DNA of 64,000 bases from assembly GCF_020740795.1 (NCBI RefSeq), contig NC_067286.1, positions 491,990 through 555,989 on the forward strand. The letters are read 5' to 3'. Positions 1 to 11,700 of this stretch are shown piece after piece. This stretch comes from Apus apus. Its lineage: Eukaryota; Chordata; Aves; Apodiformes; Apodidae. Position 1 is the first letter of the stretch; every line of letters begins with the position of its first letter. A model generated the notes under the pieces. It saw only the letters and a program-made list of their open reading frames with translations, was not told the DNA's origin and searched no databases. A program made the position numbers and the translations under genes.

Positions 1-106
1 CAAAGGGCAGTGGTGGCAGCAGATGTTCCTGCTCCATCTCCAGCTGGAGGCACTTGGTGGTTTGCTGGGGCTTCTGCCTGTGCTGAATCTGCCCCTCGTT
101 TTGCAG

Positions 107-580
107 CTCCAGGGGAGGCAAATCAGCCAGATCCCGGGTCTGATGCACAGCAAAACCCTGGGCTGAGACCACACTTCTCCATCCTGGAGGCAGGGTATTC
201 CCGGGGCAGCTTCTTCCTTTACTGCTGAGTGTGGCAAGAGCAAAGCCACCAGGTGGGAGCTGGCATCACTGGATGCAACGGGGCCAAGAGCAGGAGGTGC
301 AAAGGTTGTTCCTGGTAGGGACCCCTCGTCTGCTGAGGAACTGCCCCAAATCACCACACCTGAGAGTCTGTCCTTTTGCCCGGAGGGGCAGGGCAGAGCG
401 GGGCTGGCAGCGGCACCAGCTCCATCCAGCAGCCCCTCTCCCTGCTCCTGCTGGTGCAGGGCCCTGCTGGGGGTGGGGCTGTGGGAGACCCCCGGGGTCA
501 CTCACTGTCTCCCCCCCGGAGCCACCGATCACATCATGTGCTGCTGTGTCCTGTGACAATAAAAGCTGAGTCAGCTGCCG
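107..580 (+). other. Possible 3' end of an upstream plus-strand transcript
   Basis: A reasonable splice acceptor (pyrimidine-rich tract ending TTTTGCAG at 106) is followed by sequence in which every frame closes within about 125 bases, and then by an AATAAA hexamer at 558-563 with GT-rich sequence after it. This looks like a last exon plus 3' UTR of a gene that begins left of the window. None of the three short peptides (about 11 to 40 residues) is one I recognise, so no product can be named. It could equally be chance. Confidence 0.3.
558..563 (+). terminator. Polyadenylation signal AATAAA
   Basis: Canonical hexamer on the plus strand, upstream of a GT-containing stretch. It would end a transcript entering the window from the left; no plus-strand gene lies just before it inside the window. 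Confidence 0.35.
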
Positions 581-671
581 TGCTCCCGTGCCTGGGGGGC
601 TCCCGTCCCTGGGGGGCTCCCATCCCTGGGGGGCTCCCATCCATCCATGCCTGCGAGCTGGGGAGGAACTT

Positions 672-953
672 TTGACTAGGGCAGAAAGTGACAGGATGAG
701 GGGGAATGGTTTTAAGCTGAAAGAGGGGAGATTGAGATGAGATTTTAGGGAGAAATTCTTCCCTGTGAGGGTGGTGAGAGCCTGGCCCAGGTTGCCCAGG
801 GAAGCTGTGGCTGCCCCATCCCTGGCAGTGTTGAAGGGCAGGTTGGATGGGGCTTGGAGCAGCCTGGGCTGGTGGGAGGTGTCCCTGCCCATGCAGGGGG
901 GGCACTGGGTGGGCTTTAAATTCCCTCCCAACCCCAACCATTCCATGATTCTA
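672..953 (+). mobile_element. CR1 LINE, 3' end fragment
   Basis: The sequence has the CR1 3' UTR signature in sense orientation: the AGGGGGAATGGTTTTAAGCT block, the GGTTGCCCAGGGAAGC block, the GGTTGGATGGGGCTTGGAGC block, and a tail ending CCATTCCATGATTCTA. It is 5'-truncated like most avian CR1 copies. The same blocks recur many times in this window. Confidence 0.9.
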
Positions 954-1611
954 CACTGGACATCTGCTCAAGCCTTTCCCCTGCACAGATGTTTTGGGTG
1001 TCCTCAAGCTCGTGGCTGAAGTCCCTGATGTCCCCAGGGTTTGTCCCAGGGCCCGTGTTTCCTGGCGGGCTCGAGCTCCAGGTCAGTGCGGTGCCGGGCA
1101 CGGCAGAAACCCTCGTGACTCAACCCGAGTTATTTTAAAATGACGGGTGGGAGGGAAGCGGGGTGTGAGCAGGGCAGGGGGGCAGCCGGGAGCTGGGCAC
1201 GGCAGGGATCGCTGTCCCCAAATACCCTCCGTGCTTCTTTTACAGCCCCAGGAATTCCGAAGAGTTCTCGGCCAAACGCTCCCGCCGCCCGCCCAGCCCG
1301 CAGCCCCTCGCCGCCACCGGCAGGCGGCTTGGCCTGGCGCCCCTGCTATAATTAGCAAGAAACCTCATTAGTGTCAGGCTCAGCTGCGTCCAGAGAGGCT
1401 CGGGGGAGCTTGTCAGGGCTGCTAATTGCTAATTATGGAAAGCATTTAATGGGTCTCCTGGGGGGGGAGAGCTTCCTCTCTCAGGTACCAAGTCTTGAGG
1501 GTGCCATGTCCATCATGGGTGGGAAAAGACTTGGCTGGGTGGGGAGGGTCCTCTTGGGAGGTCATGAATCCTAAGCCCCTGGGGTAGGGGCTCTAGGGGG
1601 CTCAGGCAGGA

Positions 1612-1670
1612 GGGGAGAAGAAGAAAGAAGTAAAGGAGGAGGAAGAAGAAGAAGAAGAAGAGAAGGAGGT
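1612..1670 (+). repeat. GAA/GGA purine microsatellite
   Basis: An almost pure purine tract made of AAG, GAA and GGA triplets, including about six consecutive AAG units. A simple repeat, not coding. Confidence 0.8.
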
Positions 1671-2426
1671 TGTCTCTGCCTTCTTTGGAGCAGAGCCTGC
1701 AGCTTCAGAGGCTCAGGAAGGTGGGTTAAAATCAAGTCCCTGGAAAGGAGGTACCCAGGGACCTGCCTCTGGCAGCCCCTCGGGATGTTGGGTCTGTGGG
1801 GCTGCAGGACCTGCAGCCTCCTCCTGCCTGAGAAGGGCATTGTGACTGGAACAACATTGAAGGGGAGTGTGGGGGTGGAAGGCAGGAACATGTGGGGTGG
1901 GGGGCTGTGGTTTGGTTTGCCTTGGAGGCTTCCAAAAAAACCCCAAACCACCCTCGTGGGGGAGCAGGTTGAGGGCTACTCAGTAGCCTGGGCAGGAAAG
2001 AGAGACTGACAGACAGGGAATCCTGTGTTGATCCCTCGGGTAACGGTTCTTGTGTGATGCTGGAAAATATCACGCCTCTTCTGGGGACAGGTGGGAGCCC
2101 AGAGGGTTGTCCCACACCTGGGGACCAGCAGTCCTTGGAGCCCCAGTGGGGACAGGAGGAGGGGCACATCCCTGCTGCCAAGCTTGGGGCCATCTGTTTG
2201 GCTCCTCCCTAGATCTCCTGCCTTGTGGATATAATGGAGGGAAAAATGGAGGGCTGGGTGTAGGTTTTGAAGGTAATGCAGGAGCCATCCCCACAGAGAG
2301 CTTGGCTGGAGCCTGTGGGATGAGGCTGTTCCCCCAGGGAAAACCAAGGAGAGACACCAGGTCCTGCAGGCGCTTCGCTGCTCCCACCAGCTCTTTTATT
2401 CTCTGCCAACCCATGTGGCTTTGGTT

Positions 2427-2452
2427 TATTATTTTTTATATATAAAATAATA
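2427..2452. repeat. AT-rich perfect inverted repeat
   Basis: TATTATTTT at 2427-2435 is the exact reverse complement of AAAATAATA at 2444-2452, with an eight-base AT loop. It could form a cruciform or hairpin; no function is evident. Confidence 0.6.
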
Positions 2453-4689
2453 TCAAAGGCCCCAGCCAAGCATCCTGGTACAGGCTGGGTCTACTCCTGG
2501 GCAGCTGAGGCTGGAATCACTGGAGCTTTGAGGCTGTAGGAACATATTGATGGTAAGAGCTGATCCTCTGCAAGTGCAGCCCTGTGCTCCTCAGCTCTGC
2601 CCGTGGACGTGGACAATCCCTGTGGCTGTCCCTGCTCCCTGCTTTCCAGGCAGCTCAAAAGGATTTTTTAAAAGGCTGCAGAAGGCCATGGACAGGGTGC
2701 ATTGCAGGAAACCCCTCTTCCAGGCTGCTGATCCTAAATCCCAGTGGGAACAAGCCTCAGCCCCTGTTTTCTGGGTGTTTCACCAAAAAGCTTCGATTCC
2801 CCAGGTCTCTGTGTGGGTGGGCTAAATGCATTTCCAGCCACCCCCCCTCAACCAGCCCTTCCCTGGCCACCTGCAGCCCGGGGAGCTGCACCCACCCACC
2901 CCAGCAGAACCTGGAGGGTTTAGAAATCCAAGCCCTGGGGGGTGGCACGGGAGCCCCTCAGCATTCCGCAGGCTTGGGAAGTCCTGTTGGAGGTAGCCTG
3001 GGAAGCCCGAGGTCATCTCAGGGCTGCAGAGTCGGGAGGGCAGGAAAAGGTGCCCCGTTTTGCAGAGGAGGAGACTTAGAAGAGTAAAAAGCCTCTGGGT
3101 GAGAAGAGGGGCAGGCTGGGTTGCTGGAAACCAGGCAAACCGCCCCGAAATGTTTTTCCTTCTGCAAGCGGTCAAGGGCAGAGGTTTTTTTTGGCGGTTT
3201 GAGGAAGACCAAGGGAGGAGAAGCAGGACTTCACGCTGTGGGTGGGAGCCCGGTCGGGCTGTGCTTTGTGATGGCAGGAAAATTGTTGAAACTGTTCCTC
3301 CACCCCCCAAAAAACCCTGGGGTTGATGAGAGGGTGGGCGGTGGGCTCAGCCCAAACCCCCCTGTGCAGCCACCTGTTTGCAGAGCTGGGGTGGGGGGGA
3401 CTAATTTGACAAAATATCAAGTTGCTGAAACCTCCGGCAGGATCTTCCCCCGATGTGCGAGGAAGAGATTTGAGCTGCTTTTCAAGAAAAGCTTTTTAAA
3501 CCTTCCCCGCCCATCCCACCCCCTGTTCCTTCGGGACCCCGCCCGGGTGCAGCCCCCCCTCCCTTAGCCCATCCACCAGCTCTGTCAGACTCGGCATCCC
3601 CGTCTTCCTCCAATCCCGTTTTCCAGAGATTCGTGACCCCTCTCCCCCCCTGCCCAGTCAGGATTTAATCGCACACCGTGTGACAGAGCTTTGCCTGCAG
3701 CTGCTGCCAAAGAACCCTGTTGGTCACTCCTCCACCCCCCCAGCCCCTTTTGGGGTGAGAAACAGGGAATTGCTGATTTTTTTAACTGTCCCTTATTGCT
3801 TTTCCCAGGTCGGGGTGCACTGGGCAGCGCGAGTCCTGCAACATCTCCCAACACTTCCTTGCTGGAAGAAGCCCCCCTGCTTCCTCTTTATTTTAACTAG
3901 TTCTCGGTCTGTAACCTCGACAGCTGCTTTTGGGGGTCCCATGAGAGGAATGACCTCTTGAGCACACCCCTCCCAGCCCTGTCCCCATCCCCTGCAGCTC
4001 TGCTGTCACCTCCTCTCAGCCGGTGGCTGGGGAGAGCCTTTCCCAGGTGATCCTGGACCCTTTTTGGATGGATGTCACTGTCCCCACCTCATCTCGGCTC
4101 TTTTGGTGAAGTCCCTGCCTCATCCCTCCTCCTCATCCTGGATCCAACCTTTTCTCCCCAGTCCAGAGCCCCTGCCAGCAGCTGGGAGATGATGGTCCCA
4201 ATATGATCAACCCCTTTTCCCCTCCATCCCGTATGGATACTGCCCCAGCTGAAGGGAAAAGTTCATCCTAAGTATGCCTGTGGAAAAGGCCCCTCCAGGG
4301 ACTTATTTGGGCCCCTGCCATGAATTTTCCCGGTGGATTTGGCATCGCTGGGACTCTCCCAAAGAGCAGCATCTCCTGGGGTGAGCAGAGTTTTTTGTCT
4401 TTGGACTCGGGGCTTGGGGCTGTTGGGGTTTCATCTGGACATTGAAGGGGAAAACTCTTTAAAATCTCTATTTTAAGATCTGGGCAGCCAGCGGGCTGGG
4501 ATATTGCTCCTTCAATCCAGATCTTCCCTGCTCACCTGCAGAGAGGGGAGGACTGGGGAGATCAGTGCCTGGGGCAAGGGGATGGAAATCCCAGGTTTCC
4601 AGATTTTCTGCATGGTGGGGCTGGGAACACGCCCCTGGGGGCCCCAGGGGAGCCCCAGCAGCTCATTTAGCACGAGGGAGAAAATGCTC

Positions 4690-4965
4690 CAAAATAGCGA
4701 TAATAATATGGCAGTGATATTGCAATAGAATATAGCCATAATAATTTTAGAAATAATAATACAGCAATAATAATAATAATTGTAAAAGCCGAAGCAGCAG
4801 AATAGGGAGGCCGAGTGTTGCCATGGCTTTCTGGTGTGTGGATTCACCGGTGTGTAGTAAGGGCTCAACCAGAAATATCCCCATAACCTGGCAAAAAAAA
4901 AAAAATCCTTTTAACATGATTCCCATTAAAATAAATGATTTTTAAAAACAATTATTTTTTTAATA
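4690..4965. repeat. AT-rich tract with TAA/ATA repeats
   Basis: A low-complexity stretch of repeated AATAAT units followed by poly-A and poly-T runs, just upstream of the GC-rich promoter of the GH31 gene. The base composition contrasts sharply with the flanks. Confidence 0.7.
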
Positions 4966-5084
4966 TTCCTGCTTCTGTTTCTCCTAGAAGTACCTGAGGG
5001 TACGTGCAGGCTCGAAGGGGAGCGGGGTGGGAGGGAGCAGGTCTCGTCTTAGGTAACGCTCCGGGGCTTGGGCGGCTCAGGTTC

Positions 5085-5242
5085 TCTCGGCTATAAAGAG
5101 CCCTGAGGTGGCCGGGGAGGAAAAACCACCCCGGGGAAAGAGGAGAAAAAAAGCGGAGAGCGGAAAAACAAGCGGGGCTTGAGTGCCTGGTCATCACCCC
5201 CCGCTCTGGGGGCTGCTGAGGGGTCTTCTCGTCTGCCTTTAG
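5085..5242 (+). promoter_or_regulatory. TATA-type promoter and 5' non-coding exon of the GH31 gene
   Basis: CTATAAAGAG at 5091-5100 is a good TATA box. Transcription would start near 5,120-5,130. The purine-rich leader runs to a strong splice donor, TTTAG|GTAAGAGG, after 5242. The matching acceptor is GCTGCTGCAG ending at 5712, after a long pyrimidine tract, and leads into the exon that carries the start codon. The non-coding exon is inferred from these signals; a 5' RACE end would settle it. Confidence 0.5.
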
Positions 5243-5752
5243 GTAAGAGGAGCGAGCGGAGCCGCTGCCGGGGGGGGTGGCCGGGGAAGGGGGTGTCAGC
5301 CCCCCGAGCATTAATCAAATATTTTTACAGGACAGAGCGATGGAAAACTGGTGCTGTGTTTCCCCCCCCGCCCCGTTCTCTAACCACCCCTGCAATGTTT
5401 TTTCCTGCACCCTCCCGGTTATTTCGCCGCTGCTCTGCAAGCCCCGAGCGAAGGGGAGGCCCCAGAGCCCGGGGGGTGCTTGGGCTGCTGCCCCGTGTCC
5501 CCTCCCGCGGCTTTTGGCCCCTCGGGGGGGGTTTCTGGCCGAGCCCCGCAGCGGGGGCTGCAGAGGAGGCTCCCCCGACCCCCGGGATACTGCGCGGGGA
5601 GAAGAGCTGCGGCTTAAAAAAAAACCAACCAACTTTTTTTTTTTTCTTTCTTTCTTTTGATACTCCTTGGGAGCCCTCCAAGCAGAGGGTTTTCTTTCTG
5701 GTGCTGCTGCAGGAGGGGAGAGGAAGAGGAGCCCGAGCATCCCCGCCGCACC

Positions 5753-8700
5753 ATGCCCCTCGCCCGCCCCGCCGGCCAAATCCCCGAGGCCGCTTGGACC
5801 TCGGGCATCAGGGAGATGACGGAGCCCTGGAAAGGCGCCCTGGGCTGCCTCGGCGTGGCCGTCTTCTTCGCCATGACCATCGGCATCATCTCCTGGCAGG
5901 CGCTGGAGCAGTCCCCGGAGGAGTGGGTGCTGCGGGGGGGCGCGGCGGGGGTGCTGTGGGAGCGGCGGCGGGGGGCTCTGCTGCTGCGGGGGCTGCCGGG
6001 GGGGCGGACGGCGGCGGTGATCGCGGTGGGGGGGGTGCCGGCCGCAGAGCCCCCCCCGCCCCGGGACCACTGCTGGCACGACGGCCGCCTCTTCTGCTAC
6101 GCCTGGGAGGAGGACGCCGAGCTGCGGGTGTCCCTCGAGCAGCCGCCAGACCCCGCCACCGAGTGCTACAGCGTCCGCTGGACCCCCCTGCGCCCCGACG
6201 TCAGGCTGAAGGTAACGGGACACGCACACAACCCCATCCTTCCCCCCCCCGGGACCCTTCTCTGAACCGTGGAGCCTGGGGGGAAAATGACCCAAAACGG
6301 GGAAGGTCTGGACTGAAGGCAGCGTTGCCCAGCAGGGTTATGAGTCACACCATAGACTCGTGGAATGGTTTGGGTTGAAGGGACCTTAAAGATCACCCAC
6401 TCCCACCCCCCCCGCATGGGCAGGGACACCTCCCACCAGCCCAGGCTGCTCCAAGCCCCATCCAACCTGCCCTTCAACACTGCCAGGGATGGGGCAGCCA
6501 CAGCTTCCCTGGGCACCTGTGGTCATGGAAGCTCCACCTTCCAAAGCCTCCAGTAGCTGGAGGGCCCTGGCTGGGAAAAGCCCCTTGTGCCCTGATGCTA
6601 ACCCCAAAATCACAGCAGGGCTGTGGCTGCCTCCTCCTGGGGCCACGTTGGTGACCCCCGGGGTGGGAGAACCATGTTTATATAGAGACCAAATAAATAA
6701 CCACTTCAGATCACAATGCTGGCGAGAGTCCCAGGAGCTCGGAAGGTCCCTTCCAACCACAGACACAATGAGCAGCTCTCTCGGGATGGGATTCCTCCAT
6801 CTCTGCTGCTGCAAACATTTATGGGGTTTTTTGCTTTTTCTTGTGTCCTTCCCAGTTTTCACCCTCAGTTAAATGAAAGCAGACTCTGAAAACAGGCAGT
6901 AGGGAGGGGAAGGAAAAACCCTGTCAGACCGTGGGGGCTCTTGGGACAGCTGAGGGAGTGGGATGGGATCCTGCAGCGAGGGGGGATTTTCCCCTTTTAG
7001 CCCTAAATCACCTATTGATGTTGTTTGGGGTGGTGGAAGGTGTTTCTTGAGCCCAGCTGTGGCACATGGGGCCGGTTTCCCAACATCATTTGGGGTGGTT
7101 GAGAGGATGGGTAAGATAGAATCGGGTTTTTTTTCCACTTAAACCCCCCCCCCAAAAAAAAAACCCTGAACTCTTGGACAATATGATCTGGTGAAATGTA
7201 AGAGTTAAGAAAGGACATTTTTTTTTCTCCCCCCCACCCCCGGCTGGTGCAACTCGTTCAGCTGACACCTGGCACAGCCATCGGAGCCTCCAGGGTTTCC
7301 ACTTTAATAATTTACACCTCCTCTCCCCACCCCTTAATGAGACTTAACCTCTCTCTGCCCCCACGGCAAGAACAAGCCGAGGGCTCCCGGGGCTGCTGCC
7401 CCGGCCTGGGGCTGGGGTCGGGGTGACGGGTGGGGGGTTGGGGGGTGCTGGTGCTTTGCCCACCCCAGCCTGCAGCCCCGGATCCTCGGGGGGCTTTTGG
7501 AGAAGCCTGTCCCAGCGTGTGCAGTCACGAGGGATGCTAAGCCCTGCTGATCCTGCTCTGGCAGGACATTCAGAGGCTCTGAAGGGAAAGCTGGTGTTTT
7601 CTGACAGAAGGTGGGTTGAGGATGGGCATGTCCCCCTGGCCAGCAGCATTTGGGGATGGCTCGCTGCCCCCCCAGCCCTGTGAAAAGTGCCTGAGGAAAG
7701 TGCTTCTTACTGTCAGAGCTCCGGGAGGAGTTTGCCTCGGGAGAAAGCAGAAACCTCCTGTTACCCCAGGACACTGGTGCTACTAGGATGGGCCCTGTGG
7801 CAGGGGAAACACCTCCCTGCGTGTGTGCAGGTGGGGAGAGCTGCAAATTCAGCTGGGAATTCCAAAGCTCCTTCCCTTCGGTAGTGGTGGGCAGGTACTG
7901 AGATGTGAGAAGAGGCTCTTGGGGGTGAGGGGGGGGGGGGCACCTCTTGGTCACCCAGCTGCTTCACAGCAAGTTTAAGCTCATCTGCCTGAAACAGGCA
8001 GGCTTCGGGGAGGAGTTATTTTATTATTCCTACGTATAATTTTCTTTTTGTTTTAAAGGAAGCTGTAGTGTTTCAGGTATAGAGTTTTATTCCTGTGGTG
8101 GGATTTTTACATCCCTCCACCTGGAGGATGTTGGACGCAGGCACGCAAGGGGGGAAGGAGGAAAAATCGTTGCCTTTGGCTGTAATTAGCAAGTTAAAGC
8201 GCTTTTTTGTCTCTTCAAGATGAAGTGCATACCTTGTACTCTTGACTCTTGCCATGATTATTTTTTTTTATTATTTTTCTTCCCTCTTCCTGCCCTTACG
8301 CCATCTGCCAACTCTGAGCAGGATTGCTTCTCCATGGCCAACATCTCCTGGTTCGGCGGGGCGAGCACCCGCGCCCCCCGCTGGCCCCTCAACGGGGCCG
8401 AGAGCCCAGCCCAGCCCTTCGTCAGCGGAGACCTCGGCAGGAATCCCGGCGGATTCGGGCCTGTTCTGGACAGATACTTCTTAGGCTCAACAGGTAATGG
8501 TGCCCTTCCCTGTCCCACACCCCACTGCTTTAACCCCTGGGTTTCTCCATCCCTCCCCTCCTTGCCTGTAGAGCAACCAGGCTGAGCCCGGGGTAGGTGT
8601 CTCCGAGGTTAAAATACCCTACAAGTGCACTGACACAGCAGGACACAAGGGACCGCTCCCACCCTGCCCATCCCCGTGGAAAAGGCCGGGGTATTAAACC

Positions 8701-11700
8701 TCCGCGCTCCTCACCTGCACTTCCGAGTTGGTGCCTGAGTGCTGGGGCTGGCCCTGGGGAACCCCCTGCTCCCGGTGCCGTTTGTTTTTCCAGCAGGGAT
8801 CTGTGGCTGTCACCGCATCCTCTGGCCCCTCTGGAGAGGCTTCACCCTGAGCAGATGGGTCCCCGATGCTGGGTGCAGGCACGAGTTCCGTTGCTGTGGT
8901 CATTTTTTGGGTGGATATTTGGATTATTCTGCAGGACACCAAGCTTCGAGTATGCCCCCAAATTCAGCTGAAGGTGCTGCTGGAGCAGCAAGGCAAGGAA
9001 AGGGACAAACCCTGCCCTCGGCAGGCTTCTGAAGGGAAAAAATTGAAAAGGGAGAGGCAGAAGCAGAGAGTGGGGATGTGCTAGCACGGCTGGGAGCAGC
9101 CCGGGAAGCCGGCTCGGGCCCTGTCCCCAGCGCCAGGACAGAGGGGAAGGAACCTGACGCTCGCTGAGACTGTTTCCCCTCTTCTCTCCCGGCAGGGGTG
9201 ACAGTGACGGTGGCCCCCGACGTGCCCCTCTTCCTGTCTCTGGAGAGCAACCAGCACTTCTGCCTGGGGACTCCGGCCGGAGGGGCCGCGGTCCCGCTGC
9301 GCTACCGCCTCTGCCTCAGCCCCGACGTGGCGGCCGCGCAGCGCTCGGTGGGCAGCCAGCTCGGGGGGCTGCCCCGGGCCCGGCCGGACACGGCGCTGCT
9401 GAGGTGAGCTGCTCCTTCCTTCCCTCCTTCCTCCGGGGCTCTTTTCCAAGCTTTTGTCCTCGTCGTTGGCCGGGGCATCTGGTGCCGGCACAAGGTGTAA
9501 ACGTCCCTCGCCTCCCCCGTTCTTCTCACCGTAGGGCTCCGGTCTGGAAGTATCACGGCCCGGAGGGCTCGGTTGCCAAAATCAAGCGAGGTTTGAGGTC
9601 TCTGGCCAGGAGGCTGAAGAGGCACGGGCTGCAGGAGGGGGTCCTGGCGCTGGGGGAGCGCGGCACCGCTGTCCTCACCGCCACGGTACGTCCCGTCCTG
9701 CCGGCTCACACGGCAAGAGGGAGCTGCTCTGGGCACCTTCCATCCATGGAATTGCTTTGGCTGGAAAAGCCCTTTCAGACCCTCCAGCCCACCCGTTCCC
9801 CCAGCCCTGCCCAGGCCACCCCTGCCCCGTGTCCCTCAGCACCATCTCCAGGGCTTGGAAACCCCCCCAGGGATGGGGACTCCCCCCCTGCCCTGGGCAG
9901 CCTGGGCCAGGCCCTGACAGCCCTTTGGGGGAAGGAATTGTTCCCCAGATCCAACCTCAGCCTCCCCTGGAGCAGCTTGAGGATGTTGCCTCCTGTCTCA
10001 TCACTTGTTCCTGGGGAAAAAAGACTGACCCCCACACACTCCCTGGCTCCAACCTCCTCTCAGGAATTTGCAGAGCTAAAGGTCTCCCTTCAGCCTCCTT
10101 TTCCCCAGGCTAAACTCCCCTCACGCCCCCAGCCCTATGTGTAAAAGGTGGGGTGGGGGCTGTAAGCGCCAGGAGAGACACTCGGCTTGGGGACTCGCCC
10201 CAGACGGGCAGTGACAGAGCAGCCGGTGCTCGGTGCCTTTGCCCACTCGTAGAAAAAAATCACCTGTTTTCTGTCTCTCCCCCTGCAGGACGACATGCCC
10301 CGGGGGCAGGAGGCGGGGGGCTCCGGGGCCCCCTCGCTGGTGGCCCCCCTGCAGCTCTCCATCACGCTGTCCCCCTACGCCCCCGTGGCCTCCCCGCTCT
10401 TCCTGCGCTCCCTGCGGGACGGCCGGGCCAGCTCCTGGCTCAGCCTCCAGCCCCGCCCCGGGGGCTGCTCGGTACGGGACCCTCCTCCCACCCCTCCACC
10501 CAAAAATCGAAATGAGAGCTGGATAAACACCTGCCGAGGGGGACAACCCGGCCCTCCTGTGCTGGGGGCAAAGCGAGGTCCAGGGGAGCAGCTTCTCTTC
10601 TGTTGTAAAAGGAAGCAGCTTTTGAATTTCCACTTCCAAAATATGTTGTTGTGGGTTTTTGTTTTGGTTTGGTTTTTTTTATATATATAGTTGCCAATGT
10701 TCAGAAAAATCCCCCCAGTTCCCTTTTTCCTTAGAATCCCAGACTGGTTTGGGTTGGAGAGACCTTAAAGCCCACCCAGTCCCACCCCTGCATGGGCAGG
10801 GACACCTCCCACCAGCCCAGGCTGCTCCAAGCCCCATCCAACCTGCCCTTCAACACTGCCAGGGATGGGGCAGCCACAGCTTCTCTGGGCAGCCTGGGCC
10901 AGGGTCTCACCACCCTCACAGCCCAGAATTTCTTCCTCATGTCTAACGTAAATCTCCCCTCTCCCAGGTTAAACCCATTCCCCCTCACCCTATTCAGAAG
11001 CTCTGGCAGCCGTGTTAATGGTTTGCCAATTTGCCACCAGCTCAGGGATTATTTTTTTTTGGAGGGATGGGGTTGGAAGGGGGTTCACACCTGTATGGGT
11101 TGCAGTGTGATAGTGCCAGGAGGTGGGCAGAGCTGGCAGCCTCCAGCCTCACACCGGGGGCTGGTGGGACATTTTCAGAGTCTGATGGGCACTTTAAGAG
11201 TCTGATGGGCATTTTCCCCCCTCTGCCCCAGGTCCCACTGCTGACCATGTGGAAGGGGCAGCTTTGTGCCCGCCTGAACGTCACCAGTGAGGAGGCCCTG
11301 AGCTGGTACCTGGCACGTGCCCAGCGCCTGCAGCAGGAGCTGGGAGCCACCTACGTGGTCTTCGAGGGTGCTGAGGGGAACACCTTCCTGGAGCAAGCTC
11401 TGCCACCTCCTGCTGAGCTGCAGGGCGACCAGTACACCCAGGTGCTGGCAGCAGCACTTGCCATGCTGGGAAATGCCACTGTCATCAGTGCTGGTACCAG
11501 GTGGGTACTGAGGGGGAGATGCTGTGCTGGAGCTGATGGCACCTTGGGAGAGGGGCAAGGTGATGCTTAAATGTGCCCTTGGGGTGCCCAGAGGCTGTTC
11601 AGCACCCGGGGGGCCAGCAGGGAGGAGGTCTAAGGCAATAACTAGGGAGGGGTCATTCTCATACCCCCCTCTTCCTTGCTCTCCTGGAGAGTTTTAATTA

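Larger units (their letters stand above)
954..5085. other. Non-coding region upstream of the GH31 gene
   Basis: No convincing exon was found here. It holds a GAA/GGA-rich microsatellite (about 1612-1670), an AT-rich hairpin (2427-2452), and an AT-rich stretch with TAA/ATA repeats (about 4690-4965). Open frames here have no recognisable protein features and are best read as chance ORFs in GC-rich sequence. Confidence 0.6.

Noticed and set aside
266-946. 226-residue minus-strand frame near the left edge
   Set aside because: Half of it is the antisense of a CR1 3' UTR, so the frame is fortuitous.
5179-6378. 399-residue plus-strand open frame over the first GH31 exon
   Set aside because: It is in another frame from the conserved protein; proline, glycine and arginine runs show it is a GC composition shadow.
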